Part shown: positions 53,385 through 61,600 of the stretch, one piece after another
Layout of the letters: the number at the start of each line of letters is the position of its first letter
Position numbering within the stretch: the stretch's first letter is position 1
IMG/VR virus record: IMGVR_UViG_3300020190_000049
Span: 1 to 64,000 of that record
Reading direction: 5' to 3' (one strand)
Length of the DNA stretch: 64,000 bases
DNA from: a virus
Notes under the pieces: model-generated
Databases searched by the model: none
The model's input: the letters and a program-made list of their open reading frames with translations, nothing else
What the model was told of the DNA's origin: nothing
Translations under genes and position numbers: made by a program

Positions 53385-53830
53385 CGCGGTATTTTGGCTA
53401 GCGCAGGCTAATTTCTTGCGCCCATGATAAGGGGAACATGATTCGCCCGGACGGAAATCCTTGCCGCAGAGGTACTCAACCACTATCCTTGACAGGACGT
53501 TAATGGCAAAGACCTTGCTGTATGGTTGTTTGGAGAGCGAAATAGGCAAAATGAGGGGAGAAAAACCCCACGTCTACAGGTATGATAGCAGATATTTGTA
53601 GGCCGCCGTTGTGATAAGACGGAGCTCGAGGTACCGGACAACCGCCTCTGTAATGCTCTACTGCTGTGTGACCGTATGCGACTCGGATAATGCTTCTTAG
53701 CCCTAGGTTGGGCTAAGTGTGACTGGACGATCTGGATAATACTAACTTTGCGCTTCGCGCAAAAAAATTATTACGTCTAATATCGAAATAATTAAAAGAA
53801 AAGAAAGTGCGTTGAGCGCGAGCGAAAACG
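53385..53830 (+). ncRNA. Candidate structured noncoding RNA
   Basis: This is the largest gap without a gene, and by eye it is more G+C-rich than its surroundings up to about 53740. Paired segments on the plus strand include: GCGCA 53401-53405 with TGCGC 53417-53421; a multiloop closed by CAACCA 53477-53482 and TGGTTG 53523-53528 that holds the hairpins TCCT/AGGA (53486-53497) and GCAA/TTGC (53506-53518); GGGG 53555-53558 with CCCC 53566-53569; and TTAGCCC 53697-53703 with GGGCTAA 53710-53716. No good open frame crosses it. No tRNA, tmRNA, RNase P or group I intron core was recognised. The strand is inferred from the neighbours and the terminator after it. It lies 3' of a GIY-YIG gene. Confidence 0.5.
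53747..53763. other. GC-rich hairpin in the noncoding region
   Basis: TTTGCGC at 53747-53753, loop TTC, and GCGCAAA at 53757-53763 form a seven-pair hairpin. It is followed by A-residues rather than T-residues on the plus strand, so it is not a normal plus-strand terminator. It may be a processing or protective hairpin at the end of the RNA. Confidence 0.4.
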
Positions 53831-53831
53831 C

Positions 53832-53853
53832 AAACGAGCGTATGCTCGTTTTT
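53832..53853 (+). terminator. Rho-independent terminator candidate
   Basis: AAACGAGC at 53832-53839, loop GTAT, and GCTCGTTT at 53844-53851 pair over eight bases, and the T-run continues to 53853. The hairpin is G+C-rich enough and followed by T-residues, so it would end transcription of the noncoding RNA before the next gene. Confidence 0.6.
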
Positions 53854-53855
53854 AC

Positions 53856-53863
53856 AATAAATA
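53856..53863 (+). promoter_or_regulatory. T4-like late promoter candidate
   Basis: AATAAATA lies 25-32 bases before the ATG at 53888 and directly after the terminator hairpin. It would start late transcription of the two large virion-associated candidates and the 39-residue protein. Confidence 0.5.
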
Positions 53864-53887
53864 AACTATATTCTTTGGATTCGTCAC

Positions 53888-56011
53888 ATGAGATTAATGC
53901 ATCTAGAGCCTCAACTAAAACGAAATTATCTATACGAAGGTCTAGGTGATTCTGACAGAACTTCGGCGATGTTATGGGAAACCGCAGGTCACGAACTGCG
54001 AGAAGCAGCACTGACCGCTGATCAAATACAGAATCTGTTCAAAGAGATCGAAGCCGGAGCCACTGCCGCTGGCGACAATAGAACTATGCTAGGCAAAGGC
54101 AAAGACGCTGTGTCGGCGGTCAACAAGGCCTGGGAAGATCTCAAAACAAAGATGCAGGATTCGGGTCCTGTCAAAGGGTTCGATCAGAAAGTCAGCGATG
54201 CGCTCAGCAAGATAGGCATGGGAGCCGCTGAACCAGAATTCAATGGGCAGGTCAATAAATGGGTACAAAAATATCGTGACTTTGCCAAAAAACACCCTAT
54301 CGCGCAGGGCGCTATCTATGCTACATTGATCGCACTGGCAGGTATCACGGGTGCTGGCATAGGTGGTGCTGCGGCGCTGGGTCTGCTCAAGATGGCGGAT
54401 CAACTCTTGCAAGGTAAACGCTTTTCGTCAGCGGCCTATTCAGGTGTCAAGGCAGGCGCCCTGGCATTTGCTGCTTCTAAGTTAGGAGATCTGATTAAAG
54501 GAGCCAAACCAGGAGAACAGATCCCAGTCAGTCCTGAAGATTCTGCAGCGTGGCAAGCGGTCAAACGTGATTTTGAAAATTATGATTATTACCTGCATCC
54601 CTCAAACGACAGTGTAATTGCCGTGCCTAAAGGCATGGGCAATCCGTTTGATCCATCCACGGCTGCTGGAGCCGCTAGAGATCAACTTACAAATATGTCT
54701 GCCGGAGCACTGAGAGATCAAGCAAGATCTATCGCAGATCGAGCTGTAGAAGATGCATTGAAATCGGGAGTAACTAGACCTAACGAACTAGCAGACGCTG
54801 CGGCCATGGCCATGGAAAAAGCAGGTGTAGGCACTAATGTAGGTGGTAAACTGTCTGTGCAGACTGTAGAACGTATCGCCGATCAGGCCGCTGATGCTGC
54901 TAGGTCAGTGTCCAGCGGTGCTGCCAAAGGTGCTGCTCAAAGCGCAGGAACATCTGCCGCTGACATGGCAGCATCGATTTCAGATGTTCCTGCCGGTGGT
55001 GGCATTAAAGCGCCGGATTTTGATGCGGGAGATGCTGTGTCCAAAGCCGCAGATGCTTCATCCTCGATGCCCAAAGGCGCTACATTTAGTCCCGATTATC
55101 TGCAGGGAGTAGTAGACGGAGAAATATCTAGACCAAAGATATCTGCAAGTGATGCTCAAGCCGCTCTAGATTGGCAGGCTCAGAATGGCGGGCAGAGCAA
55201 GATCAATCTAGGCGCCACTGATCCAGTACCACCTGAAGAAGCAGGCAAAACGAGACCGTTCGCTAACAAAACACGCATGCCTGCATCTGATGTGCAGACT
55301 ACCACAGCACCCGATGGTACTACCACTACCACAGGTACTCTCAAAGGTGTGACCAGCGATCAGATCCAGAGCCACCCAGCATACAAAGCAGAAATTGAAC
55401 GATGGGGAGACAACCCAGAAAGCAGGCGAGCCGCGGCAATGAAAGCTCGTGCAGCCTTGCTCAAGGGAGAAATTGGCGCCGGAGACACAGTACCTCCAGA
55501 TCAGGCTGCAGAACAACCTCTGCGATTGAGACCACGCATCAAGCGTCCCGCAGAAAGCCGGACCTATCCTGGACGCAAACTCAGCGAAGGTCAAGTCTAC
55601 ATGGTCATCAATCGTGTCTGTGCGAAAAATCAACAGATGCTGGCAGAAGGACTGATCTTCGAAGGACCTTGGGACGCTATCAAGGGCGCGGCCAGCAAAG
55701 GCATGGACTGGGTCAAGACCAAAGGCAAGAATCTCACTACCAAAGTAACCGCAGACAAACTAACATCGGCCTGGAAGAGTGCAGGCAGTCCCATGGACAG
55801 CAATGCTATAGCAGACCTACTCAAAGCACAAGGTGTCGCCGACACAGTGATATCATCTGTGTACTCACAATTAAAATTACCAGCACCTGGTGCTGCCGAT
55901 CATGCAGGTACTGTAGACATAGAAACCGTTAAACAGATGATCGCTAAATTGCCTACGGATCGTAAGGTAAGATTAATTAATTACATGACCAAACAACTCA
56001 AGGTAGCCTAA
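53888..56011 (+). CDS. Large conserved phage protein, possibly virion-associated
   Basis: A protein of 707 residues; a second ATG three codons on is equally possible since neither has a clear ribosome-binding site. Residues 1-110 are helical (NYLYEGLGDSDRTSAMLWETAG, TADQIQNLFKEIEAGATAAG). Residues 130-220 have a glycine-rich hydrophobic stretch (AIYATLIALAGITGAGIGGAAALGLLK), a candidate membrane segment. The middle is Ala/Gly-rich and low in complexity. A C-terminal domain contains MLAEGLIFEGPWDAIKGAASKGM with LAE-G and IFE-G, matching T4 gp21 protease sites (L/I-x-E before A/G). It overlaps the next gene by one base and follows a late-promoter-like motif. The role is unknown. Confidence 0.72.
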   Translation: MRLMHLEPQLKRNYLYEGLGDSDRTSAMLWETAGHELREAALTADQIQNLFKEIEAGATAAGDNRTMLGKGKDAVSAVNKAWEDLKTKMQDSGPVKGFDQKVSDALSKIGMGAAEPEFNGQVNKWVQKYRDFAKKHPIAQGAIYATLIALAGITGAGIGGAAALGLLKMADQLLQGKRFSSAAYSGVKAGALAFAASKLGDLIKGAKPGEQIPVSPEDSAAWQAVKRDFENYDYYLHPSNDSVIAVPKGMGNPFDPSTAAGAARDQLTNMSAGALRDQARSIADRAVEDALKSGVTRPNELADAAAMAMEKAGVGTNVGGKLSVQTVERIADQAADAARSVSSGAAKGAAQSAGTSAADMAASISDVPAGGGIKAPDFDAGDAVSKAADASSSMPKGATFSPDYLQGVVDGEISRPKISASDAQAALDWQAQNGGQSKINLGATDPVPPEEAGKTRPFANKTRMPASDVQTTTAPDGTTTTTGTLKGVTSDQIQSHPAYKAEIERWGDNPESRRAAAMKARAALLKGEIGAGDTVPPDQAAEQPLRLRPRIKRPAESRTYPGRKLSEGQVYMVINRVCAKNQQMLAEGLIFEGPWDAIKGAASKGMDWVKTKGKNLTTKVTADKLTSAWKSAGSPMDSNAIADLLKAQGVADTVISSVYSQLKLPAPGAADHAGTVDIETVKQMIAKLPTDRKVRLINYMTKQLKVA

Positions 56012-57345
56012 TGAAGATCAACGAGATATTGATAGAATCACAACTGCAGGAAGGACCTCTCCTAAACAAACTAGGATCAGCCATCGGTAAAGGTGTTGGC
56101 ACATTGGCCAAAGGTGTTGGTGCAGTAGCAGGCGGCATCGCAGGTATAGGATCTGCTGTTAAAAAAGGTTATCAGGCCGGTAAAGCGCAGGTAGGTGCTG
56201 CAGGAGACGACGCACCATCGCCTGCAGCAGGGCCTGGGACGACTGCTACTGGAAGTGCTCCAGCGGCGAAACCTGCTGCAGGTTCTACAGCAGGAGCAGC
56301 CAAACCTGGAACACAGACATTAGCCAATCCCAAAGATCCTAACACGGGTACTACCCCTGCTGCTGCCGCAGGCCAAGATGGAGCAGCAGGTGCAGCAGGC
56401 AAACCAGGTGCCGCTGGTGCCGCAGGCCAAGATGGAGCAGCAGGTGCAGCAGGCAAACCAGGTGCCGCTGGTGCCGCAGGCCAAGATGGAGCAGCAGGTG
56501 CAGCAGGCCAAGATGGAGCAGCAGGTGCAGCAGGCCAAGATGGAGCAGCAGGTGCAGCAGGCAAACCAGGTACACCTAAAACCAAACCTCAACCTGTTGC
56601 GGCCGGACCTGCAGATTCTCAAGGAAGAATTGAACCTAAGATGGGATCCACAGCATCTGCTAACGACACACAGTATGCTCAAGCACAGAAAGCCATAGCC
56701 GCACTACAACCAGAAGATCAAAAACAGATTTTAGCGGCATTACAATCTGATCCAAAAGTAAAATCGTCTCTGTCTCAGCAGACTACTAAACAACCTGTCG
56801 CACAAACAGGAACTACCAAAGGTGCTCCAGGTAAACCTACTTTTACAGGAGTTCCTAAGAAAAATCCAACGCCTAAAGGAGAACCACCTTCAGCGACACC
56901 CGCAGCAGAACCCGCACTTACGAAAACTAAGGGTCGTAAAAAACCGGCAGCACCTAGTCAAGCAGAGATTGATGCTGATCGTGAAAGACTTATAGGCCCA
57001 ACCAGTGACAGTATTATCAGAAGAGGACGATCTATAGTCGAACATATTGATGAAGCAGGACTGATGGCCAAACTAGGAACCAAAGTTGGACAGGCCGCAC
57101 AGGCAGTGGGCAAGACCGCAGGCAAAGCAGTTGGCACGGTGCAGCAGGCTGTGCCTGATGCTGATCACGCCAAAGCACTGGTTAAAGCATTTAATACAGG
57201 TAATACCAGTGCTGATCCAAACAGTCGTCCGCCCATACAAGACAGCAGCGGTACAGTACCTAGACCGATCATAGACAAAATAAATCAGCTTAATCTAGAA
57301 CAACGTGCAGAACTGCACAAATTAATTACACAGAAGACCTTATGA
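56011..57345 (+). CDS. Collagen-like repeat protein
   Basis: A protein of 444 residues starting MKINEILIESQLQEGPLLNK. A Gly/Ala/Val stretch follows (LGSAIGKGVGTLAKGVGAVA). Residues 120-190 are collagen-like Gly-x-y triplets (GQDGAAGAAGKPGAAGAA) in five DNA-level repeats. A Pro/Lys-rich linker and a second folded domain follow: IVEHIDEAGLMAKLGTKVGQAA to QLNLEQRAELHKLI. Gly-Lys-Pro triplets are typical hydroxylation sites if a proline hydroxylase acts on it. The LQE-G and IDE-A sequences fit T4 prohead protease sites. Co-transcribed with 53888-56011, it may be an internal or structural virion protein. Confidence 0.78.
   Translation: MKINEILIESQLQEGPLLNKLGSAIGKGVGTLAKGVGAVAGGIAGIGSAVKKGYQAGKAQVGAAGDDAPSPAAGPGTTATGSAPAAKPAAGSTAGAAKPGTQTLANPKDPNTGTTPAAAAGQDGAAGAAGKPGAAGAAGQDGAAGAAGKPGAAGAAGQDGAAGAAGQDGAAGAAGQDGAAGAAGKPGTPKTKPQPVAAGPADSQGRIEPKMGSTASANDTQYAQAQKAIAALQPEDQKQILAALQSDPKVKSSLSQQTTKQPVAQTGTTKGAPGKPTFTGVPKKNPTPKGEPPSATPAAEPALTKTKGRKKPAAPSQAEIDADRERLIGPTSDSIIRRGRSIVEHIDEAGLMAKLGTKVGQAAQAVGKTAGKAVGTVQQAVPDADHAKALVKAFNTGNTSADPNSRPPIQDSSGTVPRPIIDKINQLNLEQRAELHKLITQKTL
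56373..56578 (+). repeat. Collagen-like DNA repeats (54-bp and 27-bp units)
   Basis: Near-identical units start at 56373, 56427, 56481, 56508 and 56535. Each codes GQDGAAGAA, and three of the five are followed by a GKPG extension. Two units are 54 bp and two are 27 bp; the last runs into the linker. Such repeats are prone to expansion and contraction. Confidence 0.93.
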
Positions 57346-57461
57346 AAATCCAAGAACTCACAGAACAGGAAATCGACATAAACGCTCTAGCAGACGAAAT
57401 CGTCAAGGCCGGCATGCAGGTATATCAGATGGTTCAAAAACTAATAGAACCCAAAGGCTAA
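57342..57461 (+). CDS. 39-residue phage protein
   Basis: An ATG overlapping the stop of the collagen-like gene (ATGA) opens 39 codons: MKIQELTEQEIDINAL, then DEIVKAGMQVYQMVQKLIEPKG. The start MKIxE and the LTE sequence echo the beginning of the collagen-like protein, and the helix is amphipathic. Its stop overlaps the convergent minus-strand gene by four bases. The gene is too short for usual gene finders, and the coupled start supports its being real. Confidence 0.6.
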   Translation: MKIQELTEQEIDINALADEIVKAGMQVYQMVQKLIEPKG

Positions 57462-57724
57462 AAGAAAGGCAATTTGGTCTTTTTAGTAGTTTCTAGATTT
57501 TCTTTGATTATCTCTCCGACGATCATGCGCTCGTCATAGCTTAACATCAATGCTTCTTGATATCCCATACCTCGCATATACCAACAGATCTTTAGTATAT
57601 CTTTCTTGATGTCTCGTTCTTCTTTCTCTAGTTGCCTGACATATTCTTGGATCTCAACCAGAGACTGAGTTAAGACCCTTTGCCGAAAAAATTTGTCTGA
57701 TCCAATTCTAGATTGACTTTCCAT
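57458..57724 (-). CDS. Small protein paired with gp26
   Basis: An 88-residue helical protein with EIQEYVRQLEKEERDIKKDILKICWYMRGMGYQEALML, familiar from T4-like phages, next to gp26. Its ATG at 57724 lies 55 bases inside gp26 in another frame, so expression would be coupled; a shorter start is possible but no better codon is obvious. It could be an assembly factor of the baseplate hub or tape measure, but this is not shown. Confidence 0.66.
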   Translation of the reverse strand: MESQSRIGSDKFFRQRVLTQSLVEIQEYVRQLEKEERDIKKDILKICWYMRGMGYQEALMLSYDERMIVGEIIKENLETTKKTKLPFF

Positions 57725-58548
57725 TCATGGCTGCAATTAGAACACTTAACCTGCTGTGATTGCAATTTCATAGCGTCTTTCATATTATCCACATGATCTT
57801 TGATAGCATTGAAAATTTCGCTGGTGGTATTTTCTATGAAGTTTTTTATGATGTCTTTGTCAGTGACCGTACCTTCTGGTGTAGCGATACTTTCGATGCA
57901 GCCACAGATCACATCTACGGTCATCTCTGTGAGTTTTAGGAAACTAGAGCCGAATCTTTCTAGTTTTTCTTCGTCGCTCATGTTTTCGTCATTGACTATG
58001 GCAAATATTTTCTGTTGTTCTAGAGTCTTTATAGCGGTTTTTGATATTTCTCTATAAGAATATGGACGTATGTTTATGATCAACGGTCCGATATTTAAAG
58101 TATCTTCATAGACGAATTGAGAAACGGAATCGAGATATCCGATCAAACTCATCACAAAATCGTTCGATGTTTGGCAGTTAGGACAGGTAGCGGTGACATC
58201 CATGTTATCACCGTAGGTGGCTATGCGGATAGCAACTAGACAAGCATCGAGATCCAGGCTAGGCATCTGCCATGGATCTTTGATCGCAGGAATACAACTT
58301 TTAAGTACGCTGACTGTGGCCTGACCATTCATCAGTGCGTCCGGAGTTTTGAACATCAGTTCATCTTTGGCAGTCATAGCGAACACAGGATATTCTTCGA
58401 TGGCACTGCGATCTAGAGATCCTTCGGGATAAAATCGTCCTTGGCTAGGCAATTTGATAAAAATTTTAGGTTGCCTGAAATAATTGGCCAAAGGATTTCC
58501 TGCGGTTTTGACCGCGGTAGCGATTGGATTCATCTGTTGTTGTGACAT
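57670..58548 (-). CDS. 26: Baseplate hub protein gp26
   Basis: A protein of 292 residues. Segments FIKLPSQGRFYPEGSL, VFAMTAKDELMFKTPDALMNGQATVSVLKSCIPAI and DLDACLVAIRIATYGDNMDV fit the T4 gp26-like baseplate hub family. Two CxxC pairs (CPNCQTSN near residues 121-124 and CSNCSHEWKV near the C-terminus) suggest zinc ribbons. GGAG lies before the ATG. A late promoter candidate is 33-40 bases upstream. gp26 is needed for hub assembly in T4. Confidence 0.86.
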   Translation of the reverse strand: MSQQQMNPIATAVKTAGNPLANYFRQPKIFIKLPSQGRFYPEGSLDRSAIEEYPVFAMTAKDELMFKTPDALMNGQATVSVLKSCIPAIKDPWQMPSLDLDACLVAIRIATYGDNMDVTATCPNCQTSNDFVMSLIGYLDSVSQFVYEDTLNIGPLIINIRPYSYREISKTAIKTLEQQKIFAIVNDENMSDEEKLERFGSSFLKLTEMTVDVICGCIESIATPEGTVTDKDIIKNFIENTTSEIFNAIKDHVDNMKDAMKLQSQQVKCSNCSHEWKVNLELDQTNFFGKGS

Positions 58549-58559
58549 GTTTTTCTCCG

Positions 58560-58567
58560 ATAAATAT
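58560..58567 (+). promoter_or_regulatory. Late promoter candidate for the tape-measure gene
   Basis: ATAAATAT on the plus strand, 49-56 bases before the ATG at 58616, in the divergent gap between gp26 and the tape-measure gene. Together with the minus-strand copy 14 bases downstream it makes a back-to-back pair. Confidence 0.55.
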
Positions 58568-58580
58568 AATATCTGTGCAT

Positions 58581-58588
58581 ATATTTAT
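58581..58588 (-). promoter_or_regulatory. Late promoter candidate for gp26
   Basis: ATAAATAT on the minus strand, 33-40 bases before the gp26 ATG at 58548. The two inverted cores cross over each other, so the two transcripts start inside each other's leaders. Confidence 0.55.
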
Positions 58589-58615
58589 GTGCGTAGTTTT
58601 CGAGGTTTTTATTAA

Positions 58616-61600
58616 ATGGCAGAAGTAACTGGCGACCTTGGCGGTCAACCGATCCAATTAAACAATGCATCTACAGAAGCGACTCTGAAAGAGATCCTCG
58701 CGGCGATCTTGCGACAGGGCGTGACCGGCAAAGGCGGCAAAGCACAGAAAGATGTAGAAAAAAAACTCCGAGCACTGGCTGAACAATCACAAAAACTTAC
58801 CAAGGAACAAAAAGAGGCGATCAAAAAACAAAATGACCTAAAAAAGAAAAAAGAAGAAGAAATTAAGCAGGCTGCAGCATTAGGAGAGATTACTAGAACT
58901 GTAGTGGGGGGCTTCACTAATCTAGTCACAGGCATGGCCAACGTGATCAGTACTCTCAGCAAAATGGAAGATTCTCTGACTGCTGCAGCGTCGTCATTGA
59001 GTGCTATTCCTATCGTAGGCGGTACACTGGCTGCAGTGTTTGGAGCGGCCGCCGATGCTGCTGAGCGTACCTACAAGTCCTTCAATGAAGCCGCTAGCGT
59101 AGGTGCTAATTTTGGCGGCAGCATCACAGCCATGGTCAATGCCGCATCTGGTGCGGGCCTTACATTTAATCAATTGTCAGGCATAGTTTCTAGGACTGGG
59201 CAGGATCTAGCGCTGCTGGGTGGCAGCACCGAAGAAGGAGCCAAGCGCCTAGCACAGTTAGGCAAAGAGATCAGAAAGTCACCATTAAATTCTCAATTGG
59301 CCGCGCTGGGCTACACCACTGAACAGATCAACGAAAGCATGGCCAAATACGGCGGTGTTATGGCCAAGACTGGTGCTCTGCAGGGAATGTCTAACAGTCA
59401 GTTAGTAGCGCAAACTGGACAGTATCTACAGAATCTAGATGCGGTGTCAAAACTCACAGGTCTGAACAAAAAAGATCTCGAAGATCAACGTGCCAAGATG
59501 ATGAAGGATTCGCAGATACGTAATACTTTGAGAAAAATGGATGCTGCTAGTCAAGAAGAACTGATGGCTTTCTTACAGACTCTGCCACCGGAACTACAAG
59601 AAGGTGCCAAAGAAGTAATAGCCACAGGAACAGCAACAACAGAAGCGGGTAAAGCAGCACTGCAATATCTACCAGATTCTGGTCGTGCATTTATGCAGAT
59701 GAATGCACAGATACGACAGACCGGTAAGTTTACCAAAGAAAATAATCGAGCATTAAACGAATCTATACAATCAGAAGCCAAACGTGTAGCAGATAGTAAT
59801 TTGGCAGAGAACATGAGACTTCACGGCGACAAATATGCAATGGGAGTTTTCACAGCCATAGACGATGTAGCAGCCAGAGAAAAAAATATAGCACAGGTAC
59901 AGGACGAAGCGGCCAGGGCTGCTAAAGCAGCGAACGATTCGACTGCTGCTAGGATAAAAGGATTCAAAGAACAGATAGCCCAGATCAGTAACTCATTTTC
60001 AATTTTTTTAGTCAACAGCGGATTGTTAGAAACTTTCATGACAGTGTTTCAGAAATTTGTTGGATTTGTTCAAACTGTCGTAATACCTATAGTTCAGTTC
60101 TTAGTGACTCACATCGAAACAGTAGGATTGGTATTAGCAGGTTTAGTCGGGGTTATGATTGCAAATAAAATAGCCATGGAGGCTCTCACTTTTTACACTA
60201 ATTTAGAAACACTGGCTAAGACAAAAGCAGTGATAGCGACGAAAGGATTCGTAGCAAAAATACTTGCAGGAGCAATAACTGCTAGCGCAGCATTGTTCAA
60301 ATTAGCAGCCGGTGTGTTAATCGCTTCACTACCATTTTTGAAAATCGCTGTGCCAATAATTGCATTAATTGCCGCATTCAAACTTTTGTACGATGCAGGA
60401 TTTACTGTAGGAGATGTGCTTGAAGCCACAGGAGACGCTTTTAAAAGAATTTTATTAACGGTCTCGGAAGGATTTCTTTGGTTAATAGATAAACTTACTC
60501 CAGACGCTTCTGATATAAACAAAAAAGTCAAACAGGCACAAAGGGCTCTTAAATTAGAAAGAGAAGAATTAGACGAAAAAGAAAAAGCCAGAGATCAGCG
60601 CAGAAAAGATAAGCGTGCGGAAAGAGGAATAAAGGAAGAAGAAGACAAAGCTACCAAAGAAGGCATAGAACTCCAGGAAAAAGAAAACGCGGCTCGACAG
60701 GCTGGAGGGGCTGGAGGGGCGGGAGGAGCATCAACTGCTGCTCCAACGACTCCTACTGGTCGGCTAGATCTAAGTACTCCGCAGAAGATGTTTGAAAGCG
60801 CTATGCGCAGACAGCAAGGAGCAGCACAACAACCAGGGGCAGCAGCCGTGGCACCTGGTCTAGGAGGAATGGCAGCCAAATTTGAATCAGGAAGAGCCGG
60901 AAGTGCTGCTGTAGGATGGGATTCGACTGGAGGGACCAGTTTCGGCAAGTATCAGATAGCCACGAAAACTGGTACCATGGACAAGTTCATGCAACATCTC
61001 AAGGCCACTAATCCAGAGGCCTTTGAAAGATTATCTAAAGCTGGTCCAGCAGATTCGGGCAAAGATGGCGCATTCGCACAAGAATGGAAAAAACTAGCAG
61101 GAGAAGGAAAACTAGCCGAATCCGAACACGAGTTTATCAAAAAAACACATTATGATGTTGGCGTAGGAAAAGTACAAGATAAAAATCTACAGGATATGAT
61201 CGGCAAAAGCAAAGCCCTGCAAGAAGTCATGTGGTCGACTTCTGTGCAGCATGGTGGTGGTGGCGCAGGCAGCATATTCAACAAAGTTTACAAAGAAGGA
61301 ATGACCGAGCAGGATCTCATCAAGGCCATATATGCTGAGCGTTCTACTAAATTTGGATCTAGTACCGCCGATGTCCAACAGAGCGTGATGAATAGATTCG
61401 CACAAGAACAGCAATTGGCTCTTGGCATGGTCGGAATGCCGACCACTCCTGAAACACAGGTCGCCCAAGCACTAGGCCGAGGAGGCCAACGTGCTCAAAT
61501 GGCACGGGGATCTTTGCCAAGAGGAGCATCAGCGACCCCGACAGCGACCGCAGCCCAAACTGCGTTAGCACAGGCACCTACACCCTCAACTACTCCAACG

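Noticed and set aside
53385-53830. Group I intron, tRNA, tmRNA or RNase P RNA
   Set aside because: I looked for the conserved core sequences and tRNA T-loop and did not find them. The region is left as an unclassified RNA candidate.
54894-55932. Extra open frames in the 707-residue gene on both strands
   Set aside because: They lack family motifs and overlap a long conserved frame with a consistent composition.
56373-56578. Tandem repeats considered as a CRISPR array
   Set aside because: The units are contiguous coding repeats with no unique spacers.
56172-56698. Overlapping open frames in the collagen-like repeats
   Set aside because: They are alternative frames and the complementary strand of the repeat DNA. 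The plus-strand frame giving Gly-x-y is the one that extends into conserved domains.
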